From: Oscillospiraceae bacterium
GTDB taxonomy: Bacteria; Bacillota; Clostridia; Oscillospirales; CAG-272
Direction of reading: 5' to 3'
Assembly (NCBI GenBank): GCA_003343845.1
Contig: QAKK01000020.1
Location: 99,714 to 163,713, forward strand
DNA length: 64,000 nucleotides
Part shown: piece by piece, positions 54,508-63,290 of the stretch
Layout of the letters: each line of letters opens with the position of its first letter
Numbering within the stretch: position 1 is the stretch's first letter
The notes under the pieces: model-generated
Database searches by the model: none
Told to the model about the DNA's origin: nothing
The model's input: the letters and a program-made list of their open reading frames with translations, nothing else
Program-made: the position numbers and the translations under genes

Positions 54508-54960
54508 TTGCTTCTGTCCGATACGATCGCATCCTTCATTGATCAAATGCTGAACGACTGCGGCGGCACGCTTGAGATCAAGCGGAACGACCTCGCCAAA
54601 AAGCTCGGCTGCGTGCCGAGCCAGATCAACTATGTGGTTGCCTCCCGCTTCACGCCGGAGCGCGGCTATCTCATTGAGAGCCGCCGCGGCGGCGGCGGAT
54701 ATATCCGCATCGTCCGCCGCGAGATCGACGCAGACGGCATAGTCGAGGCGGCATTTGCCGCCGTCGGCGACAGTCTCACCGAGACCGCGATGCGCTCGAC
54801 GCTCGACACCCTTTATGCCGCCGATCTGATCACATCGAGAGAGAAAAAGTACATCCGCTCCTGCCTGTCGGCATCGGCGCTTTCCGCACTGCCGCGCGAG
54901 ATGCAGGACGCCGCTCGCGCTGCAGCATTCCGCGGCTTTCTGTTGGCGCTGATGAAATAA
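54508..54960 (+). CDS. ctsR: Heat-shock repressor CtsR
   Basis: The 150-residue protein has the CtsR DNA-binding winged helix (DTIASFIDQML, KRNDLAKKLGCVPSQINYVVASRFTPERGYLIESRRGGGGYIRI in sequence) and C-terminal helical dimerisation domain. The RGGGGYIRI wing is the one that CtsR uses to sense heat. I use TTG 54508 because AAAAGGAG is 9 bases upstream and the transcript starts near 54483; a more upstream start would fall within the promoter. clpC follows; mcsA and mcsB are absent. Confidence 0.92.
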   Translation: MLLSDTIASFIDQMLNDCGGTLEIKRNDLAKKLGCVPSQINYVVASRFTPERGYLIESRRGGGGYIRIVRREIDADGIVEAAFAAVGDSLTETAMRSTLDTLYAADLITSREKKYIRSCLSASALSALPREMQDAARAAAFRGFLLALMK

Positions 54961-55082
54961 GAGCGCAAAGCATGTGTCCTCCGCCGATAGGTTTTCCCGC
55001 AAAATGGGTATACTCTGCAAAGAAGAAATGCCCATCCGCGCGGGCGGTGAAAATCCAAACCTCTCTGTGAAGGAGGGTCACT

Positions 55083-57554
55083 ATGACAAACCGTTTTACA
55101 AGAAAAGCGCAGAATGCGCTGAACCATGCGCTGATCGCGGCGCGCAGCTTCGGGCACAGCTATGTCGGGAGCGAGCACCTGCTGGTCGGTCTTGCGTCCG
55201 ACAGTGAGAGCGTATCCGCACGCATACTCGCCGCCAAGGGCGCAACGCGGGCAAAGATCATCGACACCATCACCACTGCCATCGGCACCGGCACACCGAC
55301 CGATGTGACCGCCGCCGATTTGACGCCGCGCACAAAGCAGATCATCGAAATGTCCGCCTATACATCGACCCGGCTCGGACACAGCTATATCGGCACCGAG
55401 CACCTCCTGCTTTCGCTTCTCGAGGAGACAGATTGCGTCGCGCTGCGCGTGCTGGAGGCACTCGGCGTCAGCGCAACCGACCTCAAAAACAGTCTGCTGT
55501 CCTATTTGGACGGTGTGAAGCCCACCGCGCCCGTCGACAAAGCGGCGCGAACGCAGGCGCGCGCAGACGGCGCGCTGCGGGACTGCCCCACCCTGGCAAG
55601 CTACGGCAGAAATCTGACCGCTCTTGCCAAGGAGGGCAAGCTCGACCCGATCATCGGGCGCGATGCGGAAACCGAGCGGGTTATCCAGATCCTTGCCCGC
55701 CGTCAGAAGAACAACCCCTGCCTCATCGGTGAACCCGGCGTGGGCAAAACCGCCGTGGTCGAGGGGCTTGCCAAGCGCATTGCGGACGGCAACATTCCCG
55801 AGATGCTGCGAAACAAGACCATCGTCACGGTAGACATTCCGTCTATGATCGCAGGCGCGAAATACCGCGGCGAATTTGAAGAGCGGCTCAAGAATGTGAT
55901 GGCGGAGGTGGCAAAACGCCCCGACATCATCCTCTTCATCGACGAGATCCACACGCTGGTCGGCGCGGGTGCGGCGGAGGGCGCGCTGGATGCGGCAAAC
56001 ATCCTGAAGCCTGCGCTCTCCCGCGGCGAGATGCAGCTGATCGGCGCGACGACCATCGCAGAGTACCGCAAAAATATCGAAAAAGATGCGGCGCTCGAAC
56101 GCCGCTTTCAGTCGGTCATGGTCGGTGAACCGTCGCCCGAGGACGCCGTCCGCATTCTGCGCGGGCTGCGCGACAGATACGAGGCGCATCACAAGCTAAA
56201 GATCTCTGACGATGCCATCGAGGCGGCAGTCAGCCTGTCCGCGCGGTACATCAACGATCGCTATCTGCCGGACAAAGCCATCGATCTCGTGGACGAAGCG
56301 GCGTCCCGCCTGCGCATTTCGCGCTATACTTCCCCGCCGGACGTCAAAGCGCTTGAAGCGCGCGTGGACACGCTGTGCCGCGAGAAAGAAGAAGCCATCA
56401 AAGCACAGGACTTTGAAGCGGCGGCGCGCCTGCGCGACGAAGAACAAGCCCTGCGCGATGAGCTGCGCCGCGAAACGACCGCATGGCAGGAGAATCGCCG
56501 CGATGCTGCGCTCACCGTCACACGCGAGGACATCGCGGATATTGTGACGGCATGGACGGGTATTCCGGTGCGGCAAATGGAAAGCGAGGAAAGCAAAAAG
56601 CTGCTGCACCTCGACAAAATTCTGAAAGAACACATCATCGGGCAGCCGGAAGCCGTGGACGCCGTGGCAAAAGCGATCCGCCGCGGCAGAATGGGGCTGA
56701 AGGATCCGAAGCGCCCGCTCGGCTCCTTCCTGTTTCTCGGTCCGACCGGCGTCGGCAAAACCGAGCTTTGCCGCGCGCTGGCGCTTGTCATGTTCGGCGA
56801 CAGAAATGCCATAATCCGCGTGGACATGTCCGAATATATGGAGAAGCACAGCGTCTCGCGGCTGATCGGCTCACCGCCCGGCTACGTCGGCTATGACGAG
56901 GGCGGACAGCTCACCGAAAAGATCCGCCGCAAGCCCTATTCGGTCGTCCTCTTTGACGAGGTCGAGAAGGCGCACCCCGATGTCTTGAACATCCTGTTGC
57001 AGATTCTGGACGACGGTATGCTGACCGATGCGCAGGGGCGGCGCGTCGATTTCAAGAACACCGTGATCATCCTTACCTCCAACATCGGCGCGTCCGCGAT
57101 CACCGAAAAGGCGAAAAGCCTTGGCTTCACTGCCGCGGCGACGGATGAAAAAGCCGCCATGGAGGCGAATGTCATGCAGGCGCTGAAATCTGCATTCCGC
57201 CCGGAATTTCTCAACCGTCTGGACGAAATCATCGTCTTCAATCGGCTGACCGATGCAGACATCCGCAAGATCGCATCGCTGCTGCTCGCCGAGCTCGGCG
57301 AGCGGATCTGCGGCATCGGCGTGGAGATCGAATTTGATCCTTCGCTTGTCGCCTATGTCGCCGAAAAGGGCTTTGACCCGATCTACGGTGCACGTCCGCT
57401 GCGGCGCGCCATCACAAGCCTTGTAGAAGACAGCTTCTCCGAAGCCATGCTGGAGGGCAGGATCGCTGCGGGTGACCGCATTCTGGCAAAAGCGATCGAG
57501 GGAAAGGTTCTCTTTGAAAAGCAGACTGCGCCGCTTCCCGATGCAGTCGGATAA
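55083..57554 (+). CDS. clpC: Clp protease ATPase subunit ClpC
   Basis: The 823-residue AAA+ unfoldase has an N-terminal double Clp repeat (about 3-145), D1 with Walker A GEPGVGKT (near 218), a UVR-containing middle region (EAIKAQDFEAAARLRDEE) and D2 with GPTGVGKT (near 556). It unfolds substrates for ClpP. In Bacillus ClpC needs McsB/McsA or MecA as adaptors; neither gene is here. The 122 bp between ctsR and clpC hold TATACT at 55010-55015 but no good -35 box or operator. GGAGGG precedes ATG 55083. Confidence 0.95.
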   Translation: MTNRFTRKAQNALNHALIAARSFGHSYVGSEHLLVGLASDSESVSARILAAKGATRAKIIDTITTAIGTGTPTDVTAADLTPRTKQIIEMSAYTSTRLGHSYIGTEHLLLSLLEETDCVALRVLEALGVSATDLKNSLLSYLDGVKPTAPVDKAARTQARADGALRDCPTLASYGRNLTALAKEGKLDPIIGRDAETERVIQILARRQKNNPCLIGEPGVGKTAVVEGLAKRIADGNIPEMLRNKTIVTVDIPSMIAGAKYRGEFEERLKNVMAEVAKRPDIILFIDEIHTLVGAGAAEGALDAANILKPALSRGEMQLIGATTIAEYRKNIEKDAALERRFQSVMVGEPSPEDAVRILRGLRDRYEAHHKLKISDDAIEAAVSLSARYINDRYLPDKAIDLVDEAASRLRISRYTSPPDVKALEARVDTLCREKEEAIKAQDFEAAARLRDEEQALRDELRRETTAWQENRRDAALTVTREDIADIVTAWTGIPVRQMESEESKKLLHLDKILKEHIIGQPEAVDAVAKAIRRGRMGLKDPKRPLGSFLFLGPTGVGKTELCRALALVMFGDRNAIIRVDMSEYMEKHSVSRLIGSPPGYVGYDEGGQLTEKIRRKPYSVVLFDEVEKAHPDVLNILLQILDDGMLTDAQGRRVDFKNTVIILTSNIGASAITEKAKSLGFTAAATDEKAAMEANVMQALKSAFRPEFLNRLDEIIVFNRLTDADIRKIASLLLAELGERICGIGVEIEFDPSLVAYVAEKGFDPIYGARPLRRAITSLVEDSFSEAMLEGRIAAGDRILAKAIEGKVLFEKQTAPLPDAVG

Positions 57555-57558
57555 AAAC

Positions 57559-57592
57559 AGAAAAAAACCACGGAAATCCGTGGCTTTTTTCT
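57559..57592. terminator. Bidirectional terminator between clpC and solute-binding gene
   Basis: CCACGG and CCGTGG form a hairpin extended by A-rich and T-rich flanks (AGAAAAAAA / CTTTTTTCT), between convergent genes. Confidence 0.88.
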
Positions 57593-57602
57593 GTTTCCGG
57601 GT

Positions 57603-59087
57603 TTACTCGGCAGCCGTACCGTCCGTCTTCCAGGTTGCGACCGCACGCTGATAATACTCGTTGATAACACCGAGCAGGTTCTCGGCGACATTCTTCTTCG
57701 AATCATAGCGCGAAGCAAAGTTTGTGTCATATTCGCGAACCATATAGATCAGTTCCTTGTTGTAGGGACCGATCTGATAGTAATAGCCGATGTCAAACAC
57801 GAGATTGTCGAAGATGATCTTCAGCATATCCTCGGATTCCTCATCACGCGTACTCTGTCCGATCAGGTTCACGTCGTAATAAGCCGGCGTGACGATCTTC
57901 TTGCCGTAATATGCAAGCGCCTCGGTGATCGTTCCGGCGCGCTCCACATCATTCTGAATGAGCGGCATGCAGATGAACTGCGAGTTGTAGGGTGCGACCG
58001 TGGTATAGTAATCCTTCTGCTCAGCGTTCAGCTTCGGATACGGCAGAATGCCGAAGTCGTTCTCCATCTCGCGATAGCGCGGCACGATGCCGAGCCAGGT
58101 CGTCCAGAAGAGACCGTGGTTGCCCGACCAAAGTTCCTGCTCATTATAGCCGCTGACGCGCTGATAGGTATACGCGTACTGCGTATCATAGGCAATGGAG
58201 AAATACTTTTCAAGTGCCGATACCGTCGTCTCGTTGTAGAGCGTCAGTTCGATATTGCCGTCCTCGTTGATCGTGCAGCAGCGCTGCCCTGCGGCGTTGA
58301 CGATACCGACGACCGAGTCGTCCCAAACGAGCAGACCGAAGCGGTCGTTCTTATCCATCGTGCCGTTCTGATCGAGATCCTCCGTGACCGTCTTGCAGAG
58401 CTCGGCGAACTTGTCCATCGTCCATGCACCGTCATAAACCAGCGTATAGGGGTTTTCCAGCTCATAATCCTTGAGCAGCCCCTTGTTGAACAGGATGACA
58501 AATGCTGCATTGTTGTCCGAGCAGGTGATCTCGCCCGTCGTGAAGAACATAACGCCGTTCACGGCAAGGCTCTCATTTGCTTTCTGATCCCACCAGGACT
58601 TGGTGAGATCGATGCCGGGCATCGAGTTCAGGTCGTACAGAAGCCCGCTGTAGGCAAGCACGGAGACATCGTAGCCCGCGATGAGCGCAAGGTCATAGTT
58701 GCAGTCTCCGGCGCTGACGTCCGTGTTGATCTGCATAAAGCCCGGTCCGCCGCCCGACGAATACGCCTGCTTGATGACCTCGGAGATCTCGACCTTGTAC
58801 TTCTCCTCCACCAAACGCTTGCGCTTGTACTGCGCGTTGTCGAGTGCCAGTGAAGACTCCTCGTCAAAATTGAAGTCATTGTAGGCGACGCTGCCCGCCG
58901 AAAGAATGTTGAATGCCTCACCGCCGTAATCAGCGGTTTCGGGTACGCCGAGCGTCTCCTCCGTCACCACCGTCGTCTGCTCCGTATCGCCCGACGATGC
59001 CGTTGTGGAATCGGGGGTCTTATCGCCGCAGGCGACCAGTGCGCAAAGCAGGACAAGCGTGCAAAGAATTGTGCCGAATCGTTTCAT
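57603..59087 (-). CDS. Extracellular solute-binding lipoprotein (ABC importer family 1)
   Basis: The 494-residue protein has a lipobox signal (ALVACGD), a Thr/Ser/Glu-rich linker and a periplasmic-binding fold with ILFNKGLLKDYELENPYTLVYDGAWTMDKFAELC, of the kind that binds sugars or oligosaccharides. No permease or ATPase genes are next to it, so its transport partner lies elsewhere or is shared. ATG 59087 follows GGGAGGA. Its neighbours (surface protein, GH43-dockerin) suggest plant polysaccharide use. Confidence 0.85.
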   Translation of the reverse strand: MKRFGTILCTLVLLCALVACGDKTPDSTTASSGDTEQTTVVTEETLGVPETADYGGEAFNILSAGSVAYNDFNFDEESSLALDNAQYKRKRLVEEKYKVEISEVIKQAYSSGGGPGFMQINTDVSAGDCNYDLALIAGYDVSVLAYSGLLYDLNSMPGIDLTKSWWDQKANESLAVNGVMFFTTGEITCSDNNAAFVILFNKGLLKDYELENPYTLVYDGAWTMDKFAELCKTVTEDLDQNGTMDKNDRFGLLVWDDSVVGIVNAAGQRCCTINEDGNIELTLYNETTVSALEKYFSIAYDTQYAYTYQRVSGYNEQELWSGNHGLFWTTWLGIVPRYREMENDFGILPYPKLNAEQKDYYTTVAPYNSQFICMPLIQNDVERAGTITEALAYYGKKIVTPAYYDVNLIGQSTRDEESEDMLKIIFDNLVFDIGYYYQIGPYNKELIYMVREYDTNFASRYDSKKNVAENLLGVINEYYQRAVATWKTDGTAAE

Positions 59088-59122
59088 GCGTTTTCCTCCC
59101 AATAATACAATGTACTGATTTC

Positions 59123-59151
59123 ATTATAGCATCCCGATGCGCCAAGTGCAA
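59123..59151 (-). promoter_or_regulatory. Promoter of the solute-binding gene
   Basis: On the minus strand TTGCAC (59146-59151) and TATAAT (59123-59128, preceded by TGC) are 17 bases apart, 36 bp before the start. Confidence 0.75.
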
Positions 59152-59220
59152 GCCAATTCTGTAACCAAAACGAGACAAAAGTTCGCATAAACGTTCCGTT
59201 CCCAATCCAAAAAGCCTGCA

Positions 59221-59266
59221 ATTTGACGCAAAAAGCCAACTGAACAGTCGGCTTTTTGCGTCAAAT
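59221..59266. terminator. Long near-perfect inverted repeat after surface-protein gene
   Basis: Two perfect 17-bp arms (ATTTGACGCAAAAAGCC and its complement) enclose 12 bases that themselves pair as ACTG/CAGT. It lies 19 bp after the surface protein stop and contains A- and T-runs, so it is best read as a bidirectional terminator, unusually long. Confidence 0.75.
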
Positions 59267-59284
59267 TCTGATTGAATTTGCTGA

Positions 59285-60196
59285 TTACTTCTTCTTTTTC
59301 TTCACCAGAATAACGGCAACAACTGCGGCAACCGCAACAGCTGCGACAACAATTCCGATCACAAGTCCGGTGTTGCTGCTTTCCGCAGGTGCCTCTGCTG
59401 CCGGTGCGGTCGATGCAGCAGGCGCCTCGGTGACGGTCGTCGAAGGCTTCTCGGCAGACGTGGTAACCTTGGGTGCCGTGGTTTCCTTCGGTTCGGTCGT
59501 GGGACGCGTCATCACGGTAAGCTCGGTTGTCTCGGGGGGCACCAGCTCGGGGAGCTCGGTGACAACCTCTTTGGTATCAAAGTCAACGACGGAACCGGCA
59601 TTTTCAATGGTCAGCTTCGTCATGGCGTCGTGCGTGCAGACCAGCGTACCGCCCTCATCGACGATAATCTTCCAGTAGTAATCATTGCCGGGCTTTGTCA
59701 TAATGTCCACGGTATCCGTAATCGTGAGCGTCAGCCCGGACGGCACCTTGAACGCGCACTGCAGCCCTTCCTGGAACAGGATCGTGTCGGTCAGCGTCGT
59801 GTTCGTGCCGATGGTCAGCGTTGCAGCATCCGCACATTTGAGCACACCGGAAGTCGGGTTGGTCTCCGGCTGTCTTTCCCGATAGTCCACGCCGTCCCAA
59901 ACCGAAGTAATGGTCAGCGGACCGGTCATGGTCGGGAACGTATATGTATTGCCGGGGCGAGCCTTACCCGAAATAACCATAGTGCCACCCTCTTCACCGA
60001 GCGCCGCCATACATCCGCTGCCGTCCAGCGAACCGAGCGAGCGCCTCGCGGTTTCGGCGGTCAGACCGTCTCTGCCGTCCTTGCCGGTGTTGACATCCAT
60101 GAAAACATATTTTCCCTCGGCTGCAAAAGCAGGAACGAAAAGCGCGCAGGAAAGAATCAGTGCTGCCAGAAGAATTGCTGCAAATTTCTTGAACAT
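59285..60196 (-). CDS. Secreted surface protein with C-terminal membrane anchor
   Basis: The 303-residue protein has a signal peptide (about 1-25, AFAAEG), a globular part at about 28-215 rich in TLTIG, LTLTITDT repeats that suggest a beta-helix or pectate-lyase-like fold, and a long Thr/Pro/Glu/Ala linker at about 215-275. It ends with a membrane segment and KKKKK. This layout places the domain outside the cell on a stalk. No catalytic motif is recognised. Confidence 0.7.
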   Translation of the reverse strand: MFKKFAAILLAALILSCALFVPAFAAEGKYVFMDVNTGKDGRDGLTAETARRSLGSLDGSGCMAALGEEGGTMVISGKARPGNTYTFPTMTGPLTITSVWDGVDYRERQPETNPTSGVLKCADAATLTIGTNTTLTDTILFQEGLQCAFKVPSGLTLTITDTVDIMTKPGNDYYWKIIVDEGGTLVCTHDAMTKLTIENAGSVVDFDTKEVVTELPELVPPETTELTVMTRPTTEPKETTAPKVTTSAEKPSTTVTEAPAASTAPAAEAPAESSNTGLVIGIVVAAVAVAAVVAVILVKKKKK

Positions 60197-60308
60197 AACG
60201 ATACTCCTTTGTGTAAGTCTTGTTATTATAGTATCATATTTTTTTCGTAAAATTCAACCAATAAAAGCAACACCGTTTCCCAATTTTTCAACCATTTGAA
60301 CAAAAATG

Positions 60309-60340
60309 TACAATCGACAGGTGAGAAAAGCCGATTGTGC
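60309..60340 (-). terminator. Weak hairpin after GH43-dockerin gene
   Basis: CAATCG pairs with CGATTG (60311-60316, 60332-60337) around 15 bases; TACATTTTTGTT follows on the minus strand. Moderate terminator candidate. Between it and the start at 60196 lies TATAAT (about 60229-60234, minus) without a clear -35 box. Confidence 0.45.
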
Positions 60341-60358
60341 ATTTGAAACAGGAGCAGC

Positions 60359-62608
60359 CTATTCCGAGATTGCCACAAGGAGTGCCGCGATATCTTCGGC
60401 ATCGTTTGTACCGTTTCTGTCCATATCCCCTCTGCCGCTGTACGGCGCGCCGCCGGTGATCTTGCCGCACAACAGCAGCGCATCGCGCAGCGTCTGCGCG
60501 CCGTCGCCGTCCAGGTCGCCGCGCAGCGTATCGGACGGCAGCGGCTGCGGCGTAGTCGTCGGACCGCAGACCGTCAGAATATCGGGGCCGCCGTTTTCAT
60601 CCAGCACAAACTTCACGCGGTCAATGCGGGTCTGCCGCGGCTCGACCTTTCCGAGCGCTGCATGGGAGTGGTAAACCATGAAAAGCTCCTTGCCATCGGG
60701 AGACGGAATGAAAATGCCGTCTCCGACGCCGTCCACGGCAGCGTTATGCGTCAGAATCTCGTTGTATGCGTACTTTGTGTACGGTCCGAGAATGTGCTCC
60801 GCAACAGCATAGCTCTCGCCGTAGTGCCCTTTGTAGTGACCGGACGCATAGATCATATAATAAAGCCCATTGTGTTTATACAGCACGCCGCCCTCGGAAA
60901 TCAAGCCGTAGCCGTCATTCTCATACGCCTCGGTCGGCGTGATCGCGAGCGTCGCCGTCCCGGCGACCGGCGTGACAACGCCGTCCCGCATTGTCACTTC
61001 TTCCATCCAGACATGGTTGCCGCCGCCGAAACGGACGAAGGACATGTAGAGCCTGCCGTCATCATCGCGGTACGGATGCCCGCCGATCTCAGCGATCTCA
61101 TGGAGCGGCTTTTGGTCATTCACGGGCAGAAACGGACCGTAGGGCGATGTCGCGGTCGCATACCATACGCGCTCTTTCCCCTCTTTGTTCAGCGCGGAAT
61201 AGAACATATAGAACACGCCGTCATGATAAAACACGTTCGGACTCATATAGCTGTGTGTTTCCGCCGTATTCGTATGCCAGAAGACGGTCTGCCGTGCCGT
61301 CCAGTGTACAAGGTCCGGTGAAGTGGAGACGCGGAAGACCGCGTTGCCGGCGCTGATCCGATTGTACAGATAATACGTACCGTCATAGTACAATATATCC
61401 GGATCGGCGCCTGTCACGACCGGGTTTGTATAGGTTTCTCCGGCATAGACCGCAGGCTCGCCGACCGAAAGCCCTCTGACGGTGCCGCCCGTCAGCATCA
61501 CGCCGAATCTGCCGGCGGTGTAACCGCCGAGCCGCAGTTCGAGCTTGGGATACGGCGATGTATCTGCGCGATTGTCTTCAAAGTACACCGCTGCAATGCC
61601 GTCTGACACCCGGATGCGCACATCGCGTGCGCCGTCGCCGACCGCGCACGCGCGTTCGCCGAGGCAGGTGTAGACGCCGCTTTCGATCCTCCACAGCGAT
61701 ACGGTGTTATCGGGTTTGTCCACCCTGAAAAGATAGCCGCTGTTTTCCCGCATGCCGAAATAGAATCGGGAAACGCCCTCGGCGTTCAGCGCGCAGGTAA
61801 GGTCAAAATCCGCGGCGAGTGTCGCATCGGTCATCGCCGCACCGCTGCCGGTAAGCGCGCCGCCATGCAGGTTCAGTCCCGCACTCGCACGAAAAGCAAA
61901 GCCACCAAATTCAAGCGTCTTTGTCAAATTCGGCAATGCAGGCTCGGCAAGCAGCGTCACACGGAAGTTGTCAAATCTGCCTTTGTCCGCGTAGAACTTC
62001 CGCAAGCCAACCTTGCCGCCGAATGCGCTATACACGTCCCGTGCGGATGTACCGATTGTGTAGGTCACGCCGTAGAAGCGCGTTCCGCCGTCCGCCGAGG
62101 TGACAAGGTATGTCAGCTCATTGCCGCGCACGGTTGCGGAAAGATGCAGATCGCGCGGCAATTCGGTATCTTTACCGACATTGATATTCCCGCTCCAAGC
62201 GCCGGCTGCATCGTAGCAGCCGAGCGCACCTTTTTTGCCGTTTGCGCCGATGAAGCAATCATAGCCGAAAAAGCTCGTCGGTGCCTTTGCAAGCTCGTCC
62301 CCGATACCGCCGATCAGAATGCCGCCGGTGGAGGTGTGCCCGAGGAAATCAACCTCGACGCGGAAGTCCTTGCCCGCGAAGGCAGCCGGCAGCGTATAGG
62401 TCAAAAAAGCCGATCCGCCCGTGCCCTGCGTTTCCAGTGCGCCGTCCTGCACACGCCAGTTTCCCTGCGTCTCCAGCCCGGTCAGCGCATCTGCCGATGA
62501 AAAGTCATTCAGATAGATCATGGTTCCCTCCTCTGCCGCCGAAAAGGCAGGCAGCATGATCGAAAGCAGCAGCACGGCAAAGAGCGCGCCGCACAAAAGT
62601 TTTTTCAT
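60359..62608 (-). CDS. GH43-family glycoside hydrolase with C-terminal dockerin
   Basis: The 749-residue exported protein has a signal peptide (about 1-25, AFSAAE). Two lectin-like beta-sandwich regions (about 28-215 and 225-390) follow. The GH43-type five-blade propeller (about 395-670) has TNPVVTGADPDILYYDG with the base Asp, and SEGGVLYKHNG with the acid Glu. The end (697-749) is a dockerin with two calcium-binding repeats, DLDGDGAQTLRDALLL and DMDRNGTNDAEDIAALL. GH43 enzymes cut arabinan or xylan side chains. The dockerin implies docking to a cohesin made elsewhere. An extended -10 box (TGCTATAAT, 62638-62643) precedes the gene. Confidence 0.9.
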   Translation of the reverse strand: MKKLLCGALFAVLLLSIMLPAFSAAEEGTMIYLNDFSSADALTGLETQGNWRVQDGALETQGTGGSAFLTYTLPAAFAGKDFRVEVDFLGHTSTGGILIGGIGDELAKAPTSFFGYDCFIGANGKKGALGCYDAAGAWSGNINVGKDTELPRDLHLSATVRGNELTYLVTSADGGTRFYGVTYTIGTSARDVYSAFGGKVGLRKFYADKGRFDNFRVTLLAEPALPNLTKTLEFGGFAFRASAGLNLHGGALTGSGAAMTDATLAADFDLTCALNAEGVSRFYFGMRENSGYLFRVDKPDNTVSLWRIESGVYTCLGERACAVGDGARDVRIRVSDGIAAVYFEDNRADTSPYPKLELRLGGYTAGRFGVMLTGGTVRGLSVGEPAVYAGETYTNPVVTGADPDILYYDGTYYLYNRISAGNAVFRVSTSPDLVHWTARQTVFWHTNTAETHSYMSPNVFYHDGVFYMFYSALNKEGKERVWYATATSPYGPFLPVNDQKPLHEIAEIGGHPYRDDDGRLYMSFVRFGGGNHVWMEEVTMRDGVVTPVAGTATLAITPTEAYENDGYGLISEGGVLYKHNGLYYMIYASGHYKGHYGESYAVAEHILGPYTKYAYNEILTHNAAVDGVGDGIFIPSPDGKELFMVYHSHAALGKVEPRQTRIDRVKFVLDENGGPDILTVCGPTTTPQPLPSDTLRGDLDGDGAQTLRDALLLCGKITGGAPYSGRGDMDRNGTNDAEDIAALLVAISE

Positions 62609-62695
62609 GATAAACCTCCGATCACAAATCTGTATGCATTATAGCACGACAGACGTGGAATTGCGATGTAATCTATCCGAATGTTTGTATAAAAA

Positions 62696-63283
62696 CTATC
62701 GGTCAAGTAAAATGGTTTCAATGGTCGGGCTGATCCGCCGCAGCTCCGAAAAAGGCAGGAACGACGCCGGATTATCCGTATGCGGTGACAAGAACTTCTC
62801 CATCCAGATCATGTCCAGCCACTTACCGAATTTATAGCCGCATTTGTGAAAATGCGCGACCGTCGTATAGCCGAGCTTTCCGTGGAACTGGTCGCTCCCC
62901 GCGCTCGGATAGGTGATGCAGGCATTCAGATTGGTCACATGCTGCAGGCGGAGGATCGTTTCCAACGCCGCATACAATGCCCTGCCGATGCCATACCCGT
63001 GTACGCCGTTCTTTACATAAATAGACATCTCCACCGCCCGGTCGTAGGCGGCACGGCTTTTGAAAGCGCCCGCATAAGCGTAGGCGACCGGCTCGCCGTC
63101 CAGCAGCGCGACAAGATACGGATAACGTTCGAGCGTGTGCGCAATCCGTGCCGTGAAATCCTCGAGTGTCGGCACGTCGTATTCAAACGTGATTGTGGTG
63201 TTTTCCACATAGGGCTTATAGATTGCGAGCAACGCAGCCGCATCCGACGGTTTTGCGACGCGAATTTCCAATTCGTTTTCCAT
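62696..63283 (-). CDS. GNAT N-acetyltransferase, phosphinothricin-acetyltransferase-like
   Basis: The 195-residue protein matches the PAT-like GNAT group: IRVAKPSDAAALLAIYKPYVENTTITFEYD at the N-terminus in pieces, AYAGAFKSRAAYDRAVEMSIYV, and the acetyl-CoA loop HGYGIGRALY (about 95-105), then HGKLGYTTVAHF. Such proteins acetylate small amines, often methionine sulfoximine-like compounds or amino acids. Natural substrate unknown. It precedes the alkyltransferase-like gene's end by 7 bp. Confidence 0.85.
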   Translation of the reverse strand: MENELEIRVAKPSDAAALLAIYKPYVENTTITFEYDVPTLEDFTARIAHTLERYPYLVALLDGEPVAYAYAGAFKSRAAYDRAVEMSIYVKNGVHGYGIGRALYAALETILRLQHVTNLNACITYPSAGSDQFHGKLGYTTVAHFHKCGYKFGKWLDMIWMEKFLSPHTDNPASFLPFSELRRISPTIETILLDR

Positions 63284-63290
63284 TGTTTCC

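Noticed and set aside
55010..55015. Separate promoter for clpC (TATACT)
   Set aside because: No acceptable -35 box at 16-18 bases upstream and no CtsR operator, so ctsR-clpC co-transcription is the simpler reading.
62696..63283. Herbicide or antibiotic resistance gene (phosphinothricin acetyltransferase)
   Set aside because: PAT-like GNAT proteins are common housekeeping acetyltransferases in bacteria; there is no resistance context or mobile element, so only the family name is justified.
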